Shown here: piece by piece, positions 18,178 to 27,208 of the stretch | How positions within the stretch are numbered: the first letter of the stretch is position 1 | Layout of the letters: each line of letters opens with the position of its first letter | Assembly (NCBI RefSeq): GCF_038007305.1 | Contig: NZ_JBBOWV010000001.1 | Coordinates: 687,501 to 751,500, forward strand | Direction of reading: 5' to 3' | DNA: 64,000 nt | Source: Solibacillus sp. FSL W7-1436 | Lineage (GTDB): Bacteria > Bacillota > Bacilli > Bacillales_A > Planococcaceae | The notes under the pieces: generated by a model | Seen by the model: only the letters and a program-made list of their open reading frames with translations | Told to the model about the DNA's origin: nothing | Database searches by the model: none | Made by a program: the position numbers and the translations under genes

Positions 18178-19695
18178 TTAGTTATTGCTAGGGAAAGCGA
18201 ATGTCGAAGCTGTTGTTTCCGATGTATCTGGCCAGCGTTCCGATACCGTTTTCGTTTTCGTGAAGAATCGGGCCTGATCCGGACCGAACATATGCCCTTC
18301 ACCAAAGCGCGAACCTTTGAAGCCGGCAAAATTATGGTAGCCGACAGGAATTGGGATCGGCACATTGACACCGACCATACCGACATCAATCTCCGTTGTA
18401 AACTTGCGCGCGGCCGCACCGTCATTCGTGAAGATCGTAACCCCATTTGCCAGATCCTGACCATTAATGAAATCAATCGCTTCTGCAAGTGAGTTTACGC
18501 GCACGACATTACGAGCCGGACCGAAAACTTCCTCATCGAAAATCTCCATCTCCTTCGTAATATTGTCCAGTAATGTCGGACCGACGAAGAAGCCTTCCGA
18601 GTTTTTCACGATATCCAGTTCACGGCCGTCCACTACAACCGTCGCACCTTGACGTTCAGCCAGATCGATTGCTTTCAAAATATTTTCTTTCGACTCTTTT
18701 GAAATGACCGGACCAAAATCCGTGCCCTCTTCTTTATAGCTGCCCACTTTCAGGTTGCTGATTTTCTCTTTCAAAATCGCAACAAGTCGGTCAGCCGTCT
18801 CTTCACCAACCGGCATAATTGTAGAAATCGCCATGCAGCGTTGGGAAGCCGCGCCATATGCAGCACCGATAAACGCGTTCGCCACTTGCTCCAGATCCGC
18901 ATCCGGCATAACGACCATATTGTTTTTCCCGCCGCCTAAAGCCGTAACACGCTTGCCGTATTTTGAACCCGTTTCATAAATATATTTCGCAACAGGTGTT
19001 GAGCCGACAAATGAAATTGCCTGAACAGTCGGGTTTTCCAGCAGCTCATTGACCGCTTCCTTACTGCCATTTACAACTGTCCAAATCCCGTCCGGCAGTC
19101 CTGCTTTTTTCCATAGCTCACTGACAAACAGCGAAGTCATCGGCACCTTTTCGGATGCTTTTAAAATAACCGCATTCCCGACAGCGACCGCCATCGACGT
19201 TTGCGCTAACGGCACCATGATCGGGAAGTTAAATGGCGAGATCGCTGCTACGACACCTAAAGGATACTTTGCAGAGTAGGCATTAATCTGACCACCTACA
19301 TTTACCGAATACTCCCCTTTCAACAAATGAGGCGCACCGATTGCCAAGTCAACCGATTCCAGTGCACGTGTCACTTCACCGCGCGCATCCTCCAATGTTT
19401 TGCCGCTCTCCGTACAAATAATATCCAACAGCTGATCCATATTTTCTGTCAGTAAAAATCGGAAACGCATCAATACTTCCGCACGCTTCGCAACAGATAA
19501 ATCGCGCCATGCCGGGAACGCCGCTTTTGCTGCTGCAATGGCTTCACGTGTTTCTTCAGCTGACGCAATCGGAACTTCGGCAATTACTTCACCTGTCGTC
19601 GGGTTATAAACTTTCGAATAGTTGTTGCTCTTCCCTTCGACCAATTCCCCATTGATAAAATGTGTTAATTTTTTTACCGAAACTGCTTCTGTCAT
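18178..19695 (-). CDS. mmsA: CoA-acylating methylmalonate-semialdehyde dehydrogenase type enzyme
   Basis: This enzyme oxidises malonate or methylmalonate semialdehyde with CoA to acetyl-CoA or propionyl-CoA and CO2. The 505-residue aldehyde dehydrogenase has the family signature VTALGGGKNNMVVMPDADLEQ and the catalytic cysteine in AASQRCMAIS. It also has the SPFNFPIMVP and PIPVGYHNFAGFKGSRFGEGHMFG segments typical of MmsA/IolA. Its place 15 bases after the aminotransferase gene points to the last step of beta-alanine and beta-aminoisobutyrate breakdown. AGGGGG precedes the ATG. Confidence 0.92.
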   Translation of the reverse strand: MTEAVSVKKLTHFINGELVEGKSNNYSKVYNPTTGEVIAEVPIASAEETREAIAAAKAAFPAWRDLSVAKRAEVLMRFRFLLTENMDQLLDIICTESGKTLEDARGEVTRALESVDLAIGAPHLLKGEYSVNVGGQINAYSAKYPLGVVAAISPFNFPIMVPLAQTSMAVAVGNAVILKASEKVPMTSLFVSELWKKAGLPDGIWTVVNGSKEAVNELLENPTVQAISFVGSTPVAKYIYETGSKYGKRVTALGGGKNNMVVMPDADLEQVANAFIGAAYGAASQRCMAISTIMPVGEETADRLVAILKEKISNLKVGSYKEEGTDFGPVISKESKENILKAIDLAERQGATVVVDGRELDIVKNSEGFFVGPTLLDNITKEMEIFDEEVFGPARNVVRVNSLAEAIDFINGQDLANGVTIFTNDGAAARKFTTEIDVGMVGVNVPIPIPVGYHNFAGFKGSRFGEGHMFGPDQARFFTKTKTVSERWPDTSETTASTFAFPSNN

Positions 19696-19710
19696 TATGA
19701 AGATCCCCCT

Positions 19711-21066
19711 TTATTTAATACTGTTCACTGCTTCAATCACCGTATTGGCAATCAGGTCCTTTTCCTCCACTGAAATTGAAAGCGGTGGTGACAGCGTTAA
19801 TACATTATTGAAGTTTGCTACCGTTACACCATTTTTTCCGACAATGACGCCTTTTTTCTTACAGTAGCCAATCACTGCATTGACGCGCTCAACATCAAGC
19901 GGTGCTTTCGTTTCCTTATTTTCAACGAGCTCAATTCCGATCAGTAATCCTTTTCCGCGAATATCGCCCACGAATGGATGATCCTCCAGATTTTCTGTCA
20001 AAGTGCGCTTAAGTGATGCTCCGAGTACAACCGATTGCTCGAATAAATTTTCGCGCTCCATAATTTCAATGTTTTTCAGTGCAACCGCACATGCGACCGG
20101 TGAACCGCCGAATGTATTAATGTGACGGAAAAATTCATATTCCCCGTTCGCCACAAACTGCTCGTAAATTTCGCGGCGGATGGCAGTTGCTGATAACGGC
20201 ATGTAGGCACTTGTTAACCCTTTAGCCATCGTCACAATATCCGGCTTAATGCCGTAGTTCTGGAATCCGAACGCTTTACCCGTACGTCCGAAACCGTTGA
20301 TTACTTCGTCAACGATCAGCAGCGCACCGTGTTTTTCGCACACTTCCTTTACGCCTTTCAAGTAATCCTCATTCGGCATGATGACACCGCCGCCTGTAAT
20401 GATCGGCTCCATAATAACCGCGGCGATCGTTTCGGACATTTCCCAAGTCATCACCTGGTCGATGTTCTTCACACTTGGCAATGTCGTTGCATCACCGTTG
20501 ACCGCTTCTTCGGGATTGCGGTACTGGTCAGGTGGTGCTACATGTAAAAAGCCGGGTGCAAGCGGCTCGTATTTATATTTGCGCTGCGCTTGGCCTGTTG
20601 CTGCCAATGCGCCCATTGAACTTCCATGATAAGCACGGTAGCGGGAAATGATTTTAAAGCGGTTCGTATCACCTTTTTGCTGATGATATTGTCTTGCCAC
20701 TTTAAACGCCACTTCATTTGCTTCCGATCCGCTGTTTGAATAGAAGACGACATATTCGTCACCAAGCAGCTCACTGATTTTCTGGCTCAGCAAAATCGCC
20801 GGTGTATGCCCATTCGTTAGCGGTGTATATGAATTTTTAAGCATTTGCTCGTAAGCTGTGTCGGCAATTTCCTTACGACCATAACCAATATTTGTACACC
20901 AAAGCCCTGCCATTGCATCTAAATATTTATTGCCATCGATGTCTGTCAGCCAAGCCCCTTTCGCTTGTTCAACGATAAATGTTGCTTCCGGGTTATAAGG
21001 CTTCATCGAGTGCCATACATGTTTTTCGTCATTTGCTTTCCAGTTATACTCTACATATTGGCTCAT
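19711..21066 (-). CDS. Class III aminotransferase, beta-alanine/beta-aminoisobutyrate type
   Basis: This PLP enzyme would remove the amino group from beta-alanine, giving malonate semialdehyde. The 451-residue class III fold shows the YRAYHGSSMGALAATGQ, LIVDEVINGFGRTGKAFGFQ and PLP-lysine MAKGLTSAYMPLSA motifs, with HINTFGGSPVACAVAL. The substrate is inferred from context: the semialdehyde dehydrogenase lies just downstream and the rest of the reductive pyrimidine pathway is adjacent. Related enzymes use pyruvate or 2-oxoglutarate as acceptor. GGAGGG precedes the ATG. Confidence 0.88.
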   Translation of the reverse strand: MSQYVEYNWKANDEKHVWHSMKPYNPEATFIVEQAKGAWLTDIDGNKYLDAMAGLWCTNIGYGRKEIADTAYEQMLKNSYTPLTNGHTPAILLSQKISELLGDEYVVFYSNSGSEANEVAFKVARQYHQQKGDTNRFKIISRYRAYHGSSMGALAATGQAQRKYKYEPLAPGFLHVAPPDQYRNPEEAVNGDATTLPSVKNIDQVMTWEMSETIAAVIMEPIITGGGVIMPNEDYLKGVKEVCEKHGALLIVDEVINGFGRTGKAFGFQNYGIKPDIVTMAKGLTSAYMPLSATAIRREIYEQFVANGEYEFFRHINTFGGSPVACAVALKNIEIMERENLFEQSVVLGASLKRTLTENLEDHPFVGDIRGKGLLIGIELVENKETKAPLDVERVNAVIGYCKKKGVIVGKNGVTVANFNNVLTLSPPLSISVEEKDLIANTVIEAVNSIK

Positions 21067-21245
21067 GCATTTCCCTCCTACATTCCTAAACTCTATTTCT
21101 ATTTTCGCTTATTGGAAGATTAAGGGCATTATACATAGTGTAAAATGGATGTTTGCATCGATTTCACATTTAGCACAGAGTTATTCTCATCGGGCAAGGG
21201 GTTGATTTCCATTTCATATTAATCGCGTCATCTTCAATCACTACT

Positions 21246-22784
21246 TTAAACCTTCACACCCTCATAATAATTATGCTTCGTCATGAGCAGCATGATTTCC
21301 AGGCAGAGGCGGTTTTCGTATTTCATAAAATCATTGCCGATGATCTGCTCCACCTTTTCCAGGCGGTGATAAAGGGTTTGGCGCACGATGAACAGTTTTT
21401 CGGCGGTTTCCTTTTTCAGACCGTTACACTGAAAATACACATCGAGCGTTTGAATCAGATTCGCATTATGCTTGCTGTCATACTGGCTGAGCTTTTCGAT
21501 TTTTTCCTTTGCCGCCTGCATGAGACTGCTGTTGTTTTGCAGCACTTTCACCATATGGTACAGCACGAGTTCATCATAGAAATACGAATGCTCCATATGT
21601 TTCATCCGGATCTGAAGGGTTTCCTGCGCCGTTTGATAGCTTTCTTTCAATTCATTGTAATGCGAAACATATTTCCCAACAGCAATCAGCATGTCCTGTT
21701 TATTTTGCTGGATCATCTCATTCATCACGCGGTTCATCCGCTCTTTATACGTAGCCCCTTGCGCCAAATCATTCACGATGAAAATCAAATATTGGGACTG
21801 CTCGACAATAAATGTGTAAAACCCTTCCTTCTGCAACGCCTGACGAAGATTGATTTTATAATTCGTTAAATCTTTTTTCGCATTTTTCCTTCTCAGCTGA
21901 TGAATCATGACCATCCAGCCGTTATGCTTCAACTTTTGATCGATCTCTTCGATAAAATAAAGCAATTCATCATCACTGTTTTCACCTTCAAGCCACTTCT
22001 CAAAAAATTTACGGTTCTCGCTTTCCAATTTTTCTTCAATATATAAATCTCTTAAAATAAACTGCGACAGTGTGACAACAGTGCGGTCCAATATGAGCAA
22101 ATCCAGCTCAGTCATTTCTCTTTTTTCAGAGTATATGTAGACCGTGCCGTACAACTGATCAAATAAATTCACTTCAATCTTCGCTTTATGTTTACTGTCT
22201 AAACGATCAATATACTTATTGCAATTTTCAATCTTTTTATCCGGGATTGCGAGACTTCTTCCTTTTTTCACATCAAAATAAATATCCACGTTCAAATACT
22301 TTTGCATATACTGCAAAATTTTTACTTTGTCATTTACCTTCAAAACATAGTTGTTAATCTTCCGGGAATAATCTTCAAGCTGTCTTAAAATATCGTATTG
22401 CTGATGAATGATTGCTGTATGCAAATCCTGTGTAATGCCGACAAACGGGACGATTTCCTGAAAAACGATGAGCGGAAAATCCAGTTCATCCGCCAGACTG
22501 ATGACGCTTTCCGGAACCGCCTGAATGTACATCCCCAGCTCAATACACAGCCCGGCTACATGTAAATCGCTAAGCTGCTTCACAAAATTCAAAAAGCCCT
22601 GTTCATTATCCTTTAAAGTGACGCCCGTTGTCAGAATGAGCTCATTACCCCTAATTAGCTGCTTCACATCGGTTACTTCCAAAATATGAATCCATTTAAT
22701 CTTATTGTTTAAACCTGTTTGACCTGCGACGACCTTCGCTGATTCAAAGTATTTTCGATTAAAAACTTCTTTTACGGTTAACAT
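21246..22784 (-). CDS. PucR family transcriptional regulator
   Basis: The 512-residue regulator starts MLTVKEVFNRKYFESAKVVAGQTG and has the N-terminal PucR (purine catabolism) domain with ELILTTGVTLKDNEQ. A middle GGDEF-like/CdaR region follows, then a C-terminal helix-turn-helix (LDVYFQCNGLKKETAEKLFIVRQTLYHRLEKVEQIIG). The ATG at 22784 has AGGGGGC five bases upstream. It lies between the catabolic genes and the divergent ureidopropionase, so it is the likely pathway activator sensing a pyrimidine-derived compound. Confidence 0.92.
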   Translation of the reverse strand: MLTVKEVFNRKYFESAKVVAGQTGLNNKIKWIHILEVTDVKQLIRGNELILTTGVTLKDNEQGFLNFVKQLSDLHVAGLCIELGMYIQAVPESVISLADELDFPLIVFQEIVPFVGITQDLHTAIIHQQYDILRQLEDYSRKINNYVLKVNDKVKILQYMQKYLNVDIYFDVKKGRSLAIPDKKIENCNKYIDRLDSKHKAKIEVNLFDQLYGTVYIYSEKREMTELDLLILDRTVVTLSQFILRDLYIEEKLESENRKFFEKWLEGENSDDELLYFIEEIDQKLKHNGWMVMIHQLRRKNAKKDLTNYKINLRQALQKEGFYTFIVEQSQYLIFIVNDLAQGATYKERMNRVMNEMIQQNKQDMLIAVGKYVSHYNELKESYQTAQETLQIRMKHMEHSYFYDELVLYHMVKVLQNNSSLMQAAKEKIEKLSQYDSKHNANLIQTLDVYFQCNGLKKETAEKLFIVRQTLYHRLEKVEQIIGNDFMKYENRLCLEIMLLMTKHNYYEGVKV

Positions 22785-22908
22785 AAGCAGCCCCCTATCA
22801 TTAACAATTCGTCCATACAATTATTGTAACATTTTACATTAAGTATATATTAATTTGTTATATGCTAATGCTAATGTTTATATATTATTGATTTTAAGGG
22901 GGACATTT
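22785..22908. promoter_or_regulatory. Divergent control region between pucR-type gene and ureidopropionase
   Basis: This 124-base AT-rich space drives both genes. It holds a 13-base palindrome TACAATTATTGTA at 22816-22828. On the plus strand a TTTACA-N17-TGTTAT pair is a weak promoter match. PucR-type regulators commonly act from such divergent spaces, but no site is proven. Confidence 0.4.
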
Positions 22909-24156
22909 ATGTTAAAAACAAATCGCGAACGACTTCAAAACATGATTGATTTATTCAGCCAATTTGGGGCAACAGAAAATAACGGTGTCACACGTTTAAG
23001 CCTATCTCCCGAAGATATTCTCGCACGCAACAAATTCAAGGAAATTTGCGAACAGCTCGGTATGATCGTAAAAGTAGATGATATGGGCACAATGTATGCA
23101 ACACTTCCTTCCAACTCCGAAAATTTACCGATTGTCATCGGCTCACACTTGGATTCAGTCATTAAAGGCGGACGCTTCGACGGAGTGCTTGGTGTTTTAA
23201 CTGCACTGGAAGCCGTCCAAACGATTATCGATGAAAAACTCGAACTGAATCACCCTATCACGATCGTAAACTTCACAAATGAAGAAGGGGCACGTTTTGA
23301 ACCTTCATTAATGGCTTCAGGTGTTCTCTCAGGCAAATTTGAAAAGGAAAAGATGCTCGCTTCTACTGACCCTAAAGGGGTAACATTTGAACAAGCCCTG
23401 AAAGAAAGCGGCTATGAAGGCGAAGTTACAAACCGTCTGACAGAGGCCCATGCCTATTTGGAGCTTCATATTGAACAAGGTCCCGTGCTGGAACATTATA
23501 AAAAAGAGATCGGTGTCGTGGAGGGCGTTCTTGGCATGGTATGCTATGATATTACATTAACCGGCGAATCGAACCATGCGGGCACTACCCCTATTTCCAT
23601 GCGTAAAGACAGTATGTTTGCCGCAATGCAAATCATTTCAATTCTACAAAATAAACTAAAACAGCTTCCCGAAGATCTTGTTTATACAATCGGGCGGATC
23701 AATGCCTATCCAAATATTCATACAGTCATTCCAAGTAACGTAACCTTCTCGTTGGAATCCCGCCACCAGGACCCTGCAGTCATTCAGCAGGTGGAGCAGA
23801 TTATTTTTGACCTGCCAAAAGAAATCGAAAATTGCGAGCTGAGCTACGAAAAACTATGGAGCCGGGATACGGTGTATTTCGCACCGGAAGTTGTCCATGC
23901 TGTAGCAGCAAGTGCGGATGAATTAGGTTATTCACGCCATCATATGTTCAGCGGTGCCGGTCATGATGCTCAATTTATCGCCGGGTACATTCCTTCTACG
24001 ATGATCTTCGTACCAAGTGCGAAAGGCTACAGTCACCGCGAAGATGAATATACGTCTTACGAAGAATGTTCTAAAGGTGCGGATGTCCTTGTTAATGCAG
24101 TATTGAAAGTAGCCGAATCTTCGGTTTCACCCGTAAAGTCTGCTAGTGTAAAGTAA
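22909..24156 (+). CDS. Beta-ureidopropionase / N-carbamoyl-amino-acid hydrolase (M20 family)
   Basis: This enzyme would hydrolyse N-carbamoyl-beta-alanine to beta-alanine, CO2 and ammonia. The 415-residue zinc hydrolase shows GSHLDSVIKGGRFDGVLGV, the TNEEGARF glutamates, LHIEQGPVLE, the dimerisation segment SNHAGTTPISMRKDS and MFSGAGHDAQ. Allantoate amidohydrolase is a close relative, but the neighbours favour ureidopropionase. The ATG at 22909 has AAGGGGG eight bases before it, and the upstream ATG at 22855 has no such site. It is transcribed away from the regulator. Confidence 0.9.
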   Translation: MLKTNRERLQNMIDLFSQFGATENNGVTRLSLSPEDILARNKFKEICEQLGMIVKVDDMGTMYATLPSNSENLPIVIGSHLDSVIKGGRFDGVLGVLTALEAVQTIIDEKLELNHPITIVNFTNEEGARFEPSLMASGVLSGKFEKEKMLASTDPKGVTFEQALKESGYEGEVTNRLTEAHAYLELHIEQGPVLEHYKKEIGVVEGVLGMVCYDITLTGESNHAGTTPISMRKDSMFAAMQIISILQNKLKQLPEDLVYTIGRINAYPNIHTVIPSNVTFSLESRHQDPAVIQQVEQIIFDLPKEIENCELSYEKLWSRDTVYFAPEVVHAVAASADELGYSRHHMFSGAGHDAQFIAGYIPSTMIFVPSAKGYSHREDEYTSYEECSKGADVLVNAVLKVAESSVSPVKSASVK

Positions 24157-24244
24157 AGGTTTTTATGATGAAATTAATAGAATTGCCCTCTTCTTCTTAT
24201 TAGGTGAACATACTATATGGTATCTACTATAAGGAGGTGGGATG

Positions 24245-24505
24245 ATGAGACGTCCTGTAATGGGGTTCTGCTTCCCTGGCTACCGCTATTGCGGACCGGG
24301 ATGCACTGGACCTGGCACACCAACGAATGCAGTCGATAATTGCTGTCTGAACCATGATGCCTGTTATGTAGGTGGATATGACAAAAGATATTGTGACGAA
24401 ATTTTTCAGCAATGTTTAAATCAGTACAAAAACCCCTCAACAAAAATGGGGAGGGACGCAAAATTATTTTCTCGAGCGATTCGGCTGAAGAATTTTCTAA
24501 TATAG
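24245..24505 (+). CDS. Small phospholipase A2-like protein
   Basis: The 86-residue Cys-rich protein has a calcium-loop motif (YCGPGCTGPG, about 15-24) and the catalytic His-Asp pair in CCLNHDACY (His37 and Asp38). These are the hallmarks of the phospholipase A2 fold in the short bacterial and parvovirus-VP1-like group. No signal peptide is seen. The ATG at 24245 is seven bases after AAGGAGG, while the ATG at 24242 is rather close. It stands alone with a strong hairpin after it. Esterase activity is inferred from motifs only. Confidence 0.75.
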   Translation: MRRPVMGFCFPGYRYCGPGCTGPGTPTNAVDNCCLNHDACYVGGYDKRYCDEIFQQCLNQYKNPSTKMGRDAKLFSRAIRLKNFLI

Positions 24506-24529
24506 TCCTTATAAACTTGAACAAAACGA

Positions 24530-24567
24530 AACACCTCAATTTTCTCTCAGAGAAAATTGAGGTGTTT
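24530..24567 (+). terminator. Terminator after the phospholipase-like gene
   Basis: AACACCTCAATTTTCTCT and its complement form a long stem with a CAG loop, ending in GTGTTTCTGCTT. A hairpin with the same TTTTCTCT core precedes the repeat at 29711. Confidence 0.75.
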
Positions 24568-24581
24568 CTGCTTACCCTATA

Positions 24582-24683
24582 ATTGTTTCCGTTTCGGGGA
24601 CGCTTTCCAGGGGCGTGGCCTGAGCCTGTAGTCTCAGGCGTCACGCTATTCCCCTAGGAGTCGCCCCTGCACTCCAATCAATT
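24582..24683. repeat. GC-rich structured repeat, ~100-bp form (copy 1)
   Basis: It starts ATTGTTTCCGTTTCGGGGACGC and ends CCAATCAATT. The shared middle, GCGTGGCCTGAGCCTG, TAG and TCTCAGGCGTCACGCTATTCC, folds on itself. This copy is diverged (CCAGGGGCG for CCGCGGGCG, CCCCTAGGAG for CCCGCAGGAG), but paired changes keep the stem. The other copies are at 29711 and 44165. Confidence 0.85.
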
Positions 24684-24729
24684 CATAAAGTTGATGTTAT
24701 ATAATTCCGGTCCTATTCCCGCTTATACG

Positions 24730-25524
24730 CTAATCGATCTTCTGACCTGTAATTTCTTCTAACTTGCCGTTTTCTTTAATTTTCGCCAAGCCTTCGTTTA
24801 AACGGTCTAACAACTCCTTGTTGCCCTTTTTCACCATGAAGCCGTAATACTCTTTTTCGAACTGATCTGATTCAATTGCTTTTAATCCCGAATCCGGATT
24901 GTTCTTTAAATATTCGATGACAACGGCATTATCACCAAATGCCGCGACTGTTGCACCATTGATAACTTCCTGGAATGCAACCGGCTGATTTTCATAAGCT
25001 AAAATTTTTGAACTTGATTTCCCTTGCAGGTTTTGTGCTGCAATATGCCCTGTCGTATTAATCTGAACAGAGACTTTCTGATCTTTTAACTCATCCAATG
25101 TTTCAATTGTTGAATCTTCTTTTACAACGATCATTAACGACGCTTCATAATATGGATCTGTGAAGTCATACGTTTCTTTACGCTCATCAGTAATTGTGAT
25201 GCCTGATGCACCTAAATCCAGTTCACCGTTTGTAATTTGCTGGAACACCGGCTCCCATCCGACATTTCGGAATTCGATTTCCGAACCGATTTCTTCACCG
25301 ATCGCTTTCATAATATCCACATCGATGCCGACAATTTCACCTTTATCGTTCATCGATTCAAATGGGGCAAATGTTGCTTCTGTTCCGACTAGCAGCTTTT
25401 TACCGCCGCCTTCTCCGGATGTTGCACTTCCTGATGTTTCATCGTCTGATGTACCGCATGCGGCTAAAATGATTGTTAACGCCATCAGCAGCATCGTTAT
25501 TAAATACTTCTTTGTTTTGAGCAT
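24730..25524 (-). CDS. Polar amino-acid ABC transporter substrate-binding lipoprotein (second paralogue)
   Basis: The 264-residue lipoprotein has a signal peptide with lipobox LAAC near residue 22, followed by a Ser/Gly-rich linker. The family 3 solute-binding fold comes next (LLVGTEATFAPFESMNDKGEIVGIDVDIMKAIGEE ... GITITDERKETYDFTDPYY). It is clearly paralogous to the binding protein at 27209, sharing YDFTDPYYEA, QINTTGHIAAQ and FMVKKGNKELLD. It is separated from the ATPase gene by a terminator and a 230-base gap, so it may be expressed separately. The ligand is unknown. Confidence 0.88.
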   Translation of the reverse strand: MLKTKKYLITMLLMALTIILAACGTSDDETSGSATSGEGGGKKLLVGTEATFAPFESMNDKGEIVGIDVDIMKAIGEEIGSEIEFRNVGWEPVFQQITNGELDLGASGITITDERKETYDFTDPYYEASLMIVVKEDSTIETLDELKDQKVSVQINTTGHIAAQNLQGKSSSKILAYENQPVAFQEVINGATVAAFGDNAVVIEYLKNNPDSGLKAIESDQFEKEYYGFMVKKGNKELLDRLNEGLAKIKENGKLEEITGQKID

Positions 25525-25621
25525 TATAAAGCCCCCTCTATTTTTTTAAGATTATACATTTTTTAGTAGAACCGCACAATACGAAATTCTAAATATTCCG
25601 ATAGTTTAGGTTATAAAGATT

Positions 25622-25660
25622 TCCTCAGGAATCGCCTCCCCTGCATTCCAATTAACGCGT
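25622..25660. repeat. Remnant of the GC-rich structured repeat
   Basis: CTCAGGAATCGCCTCCCCTGCATTCCAATTAA resembles the 3' end of the ~100-bp repeat family. Only this end can be recognised. Confidence 0.4.
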
Positions 25661-25703
25661 TATATATATTTGTGCATTCTTCTCAACTTAGTAAGTCGCA
25701 ATA

Positions 25704-25746
25704 TAAAAAACTACCTTCTACTACTCATCATAATAGAAGATAGTTT
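25704..25746 (-). terminator. Terminator after the ABC ATPase gene
   Basis: AAACTACCTTCTA and TAGAAGATAGTTT pair around a 13-base loop and are followed by T residues on the minus strand. It is just downstream of the ATPase stop. Confidence 0.75.
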
Positions 25747-25753
25747 CCCAGCT

Positions 25754-26476
25754 CTATAGAACTTTTCCCAAGAAGGCTTTTGTACGTTCGTTTTGCGGGT
25801 TGCCGAATACGTCATCCGGGTGGCCCTGCTCTACGATATAGCCGCCATCCATAAACAGTACACGATCGCCTACTTCACGTGCGAATCCCATTTCATGTGT
25901 TACGACAACCATTGTCATTCCTTCTTTTGCAAGGTTTTTCATTACTTCCAGAACCTCTTTAACCATTTCCGGGTCAAGGGCTGACGTCGGTTCGTCAAAC
26001 AGCATCACTTTCGGCTTCATCGCCAAAGCACGTGCAATCGCTACACGCTGCTGCTGACCGCCTGATAACTGCTGCGGATAGTTATATGCCTTTTCACGCA
26101 ATCCGACCTTGTCCAACAGCTCCAGTGCCAGTTTTTCGGCATCCGCTTTGTTCAGTTGGCGAATTTGCATTGGCGCCATCGTAATATTATCGATCACCGA
26201 CATATGCGGGAATAGGTTGAACTGCTGGAACACCATTCCTACTTCTGTACGGATATCATTAATGTTTGTTTTCGGATCATTGATTTTGACACCTTGAATA
26301 TAAATCGCACCATCCGTTACTTCTTCCAGCAAATTCATGCAGCGAAGAAACGTTGATTTCCCAGAACCGGATGGGCCGATGACACAAACTACTTCTTTTT
26401 CATGTACTTCATAATCGATCCCTTTTAACACTTCGAGCTTGCCAAAATGCTTGTGTAAGTTTTCTACTTTAATCAT
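25754..26476 (-). CDS. Polar amino-acid ABC transporter ATP-binding protein
   Basis: This 240-residue GlnQ-type ATPase energises uptake. Walker A GPSGSGKS is at 34-41. The Q-loop is in [15 protein letters not shown], the signature is LSGGQQQR, Walker B is [13 protein letters not shown] and the switch His is in [10 protein letters not shown]. The ATG directly follows the permease stop (TAA then ATG), indicating coupling. It works with the permease at 26477 and one or both binding proteins. Confidence 0.95.
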   Translation of the reverse strand: MIKVENLHKHFGKLEVLKGIDYEVHEKEVVCVIGPSGSGKSTFLRCMNLLEEVTDGAIYIQGVKINDPKTNINDIRTEVGMVFQQFNLFPHMSVIDNITMAPMQIRQLNKADAEKLALELLDKVGLREKAYNYPQQLSGGQQQRVAIARALAMKPKVMLFDEPTSALDPEMVKEVLEVMKNLAKEGMTMVVVTHEMGFAREVGDRVLFMDGGYIVEQGHPDDVFGNPQNERTKAFLGKVL

Positions 26477-27178
26477 TTACGCGCGCTCCTTTTTCTTACG
26501 TGGGTTGTAATTGATATCCACTCTTCTTTCGATAAATGCAATGAGCTTCGTTACAGCATACGTCAATACAAGGTATAGGAATGCCGCGAATAAATACGGC
26601 TCCCAGAAACGCTGATACGTTCCGGCTACAACTTTACTTACATATAAAATTTCGGCTCCTGCGATTACCGTTACAAGTGAAGAATCTTTTAAAAGTGCGA
26701 TAAATTCATTCCCTAATGGCGGGATCATACGACGGAACGCCTGCGGTAAAATAACTTTGCGCATTGCCTGGCTTTGCGTTAACCCTAAAGATCGTGCAGC
26801 TTCCATTTGTCCTTTGTCGATCGACTGGATTCCCGCACGGAAAATTTCTGCATTGTATGCGGCACTGTTTAAAATCAGGCCGACAATACCCGATACCCAC
26901 CAACCTTGTGATGTTCCAAAAATAGTTGGAATAACAGCTAAGTGAATTAATAATAATTGTACGAGCATTGGCGTACCACGGAATACGTCGACATATATTT
27001 TAGCCGGCCAGTAAATCCATTTTTTTGTTGAAACTTGGCCCAATCCTAAAACTAGACCGAATATGATACCACCAATATAACCACATGCTGTTAAAACAAT
27101 AGTTGCCCAAAGTCCTTTTGCATATAGCTCACGGTAGTTCCAGATTATATCCCAACGGAAAAAATCAAAAAAATCCAT
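26477..27178 (-). CDS. Polar amino-acid ABC transporter permease
   Basis: The 233-residue HisM/GlnP-type permease has about five membrane helices and the EAA loop (QMEAARSLGLTQSQAMRKVILPQAFRRMIPPLGNEFIALLKDSSL) that docks the ATPase. It lies 30 bases after the binding protein gene and abuts the ATPase gene, so the three form one operon. The transported amino acid cannot be told from the sequence. Confidence 0.95.
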   Translation of the reverse strand: MDFFDFFRWDIIWNYRELYAKGLWATIVLTACGYIGGIIFGLVLGLGQVSTKKWIYWPAKIYVDVFRGTPMLVQLLLIHLAVIPTIFGTSQGWWVSGIVGLILNSAAYNAEIFRAGIQSIDKGQMEAARSLGLTQSQAMRKVILPQAFRRMIPPLGNEFIALLKDSSLVTVIAGAEILYVSKVVAGTYQRFWEPYLFAAFLYLVLTYAVTKLIAFIERRVDINYNPRKKKERA

Positions 27179-27208
27179 CTGAAACCCTCCAATAAATTAA
27201 AATGTAGC

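Noticed and set aside
21273-21869. A 198-residue plus-strand frame inside the PucR-type gene
   Set aside because: It is fully antisense to a well-supported regulator and has no ribosome site.
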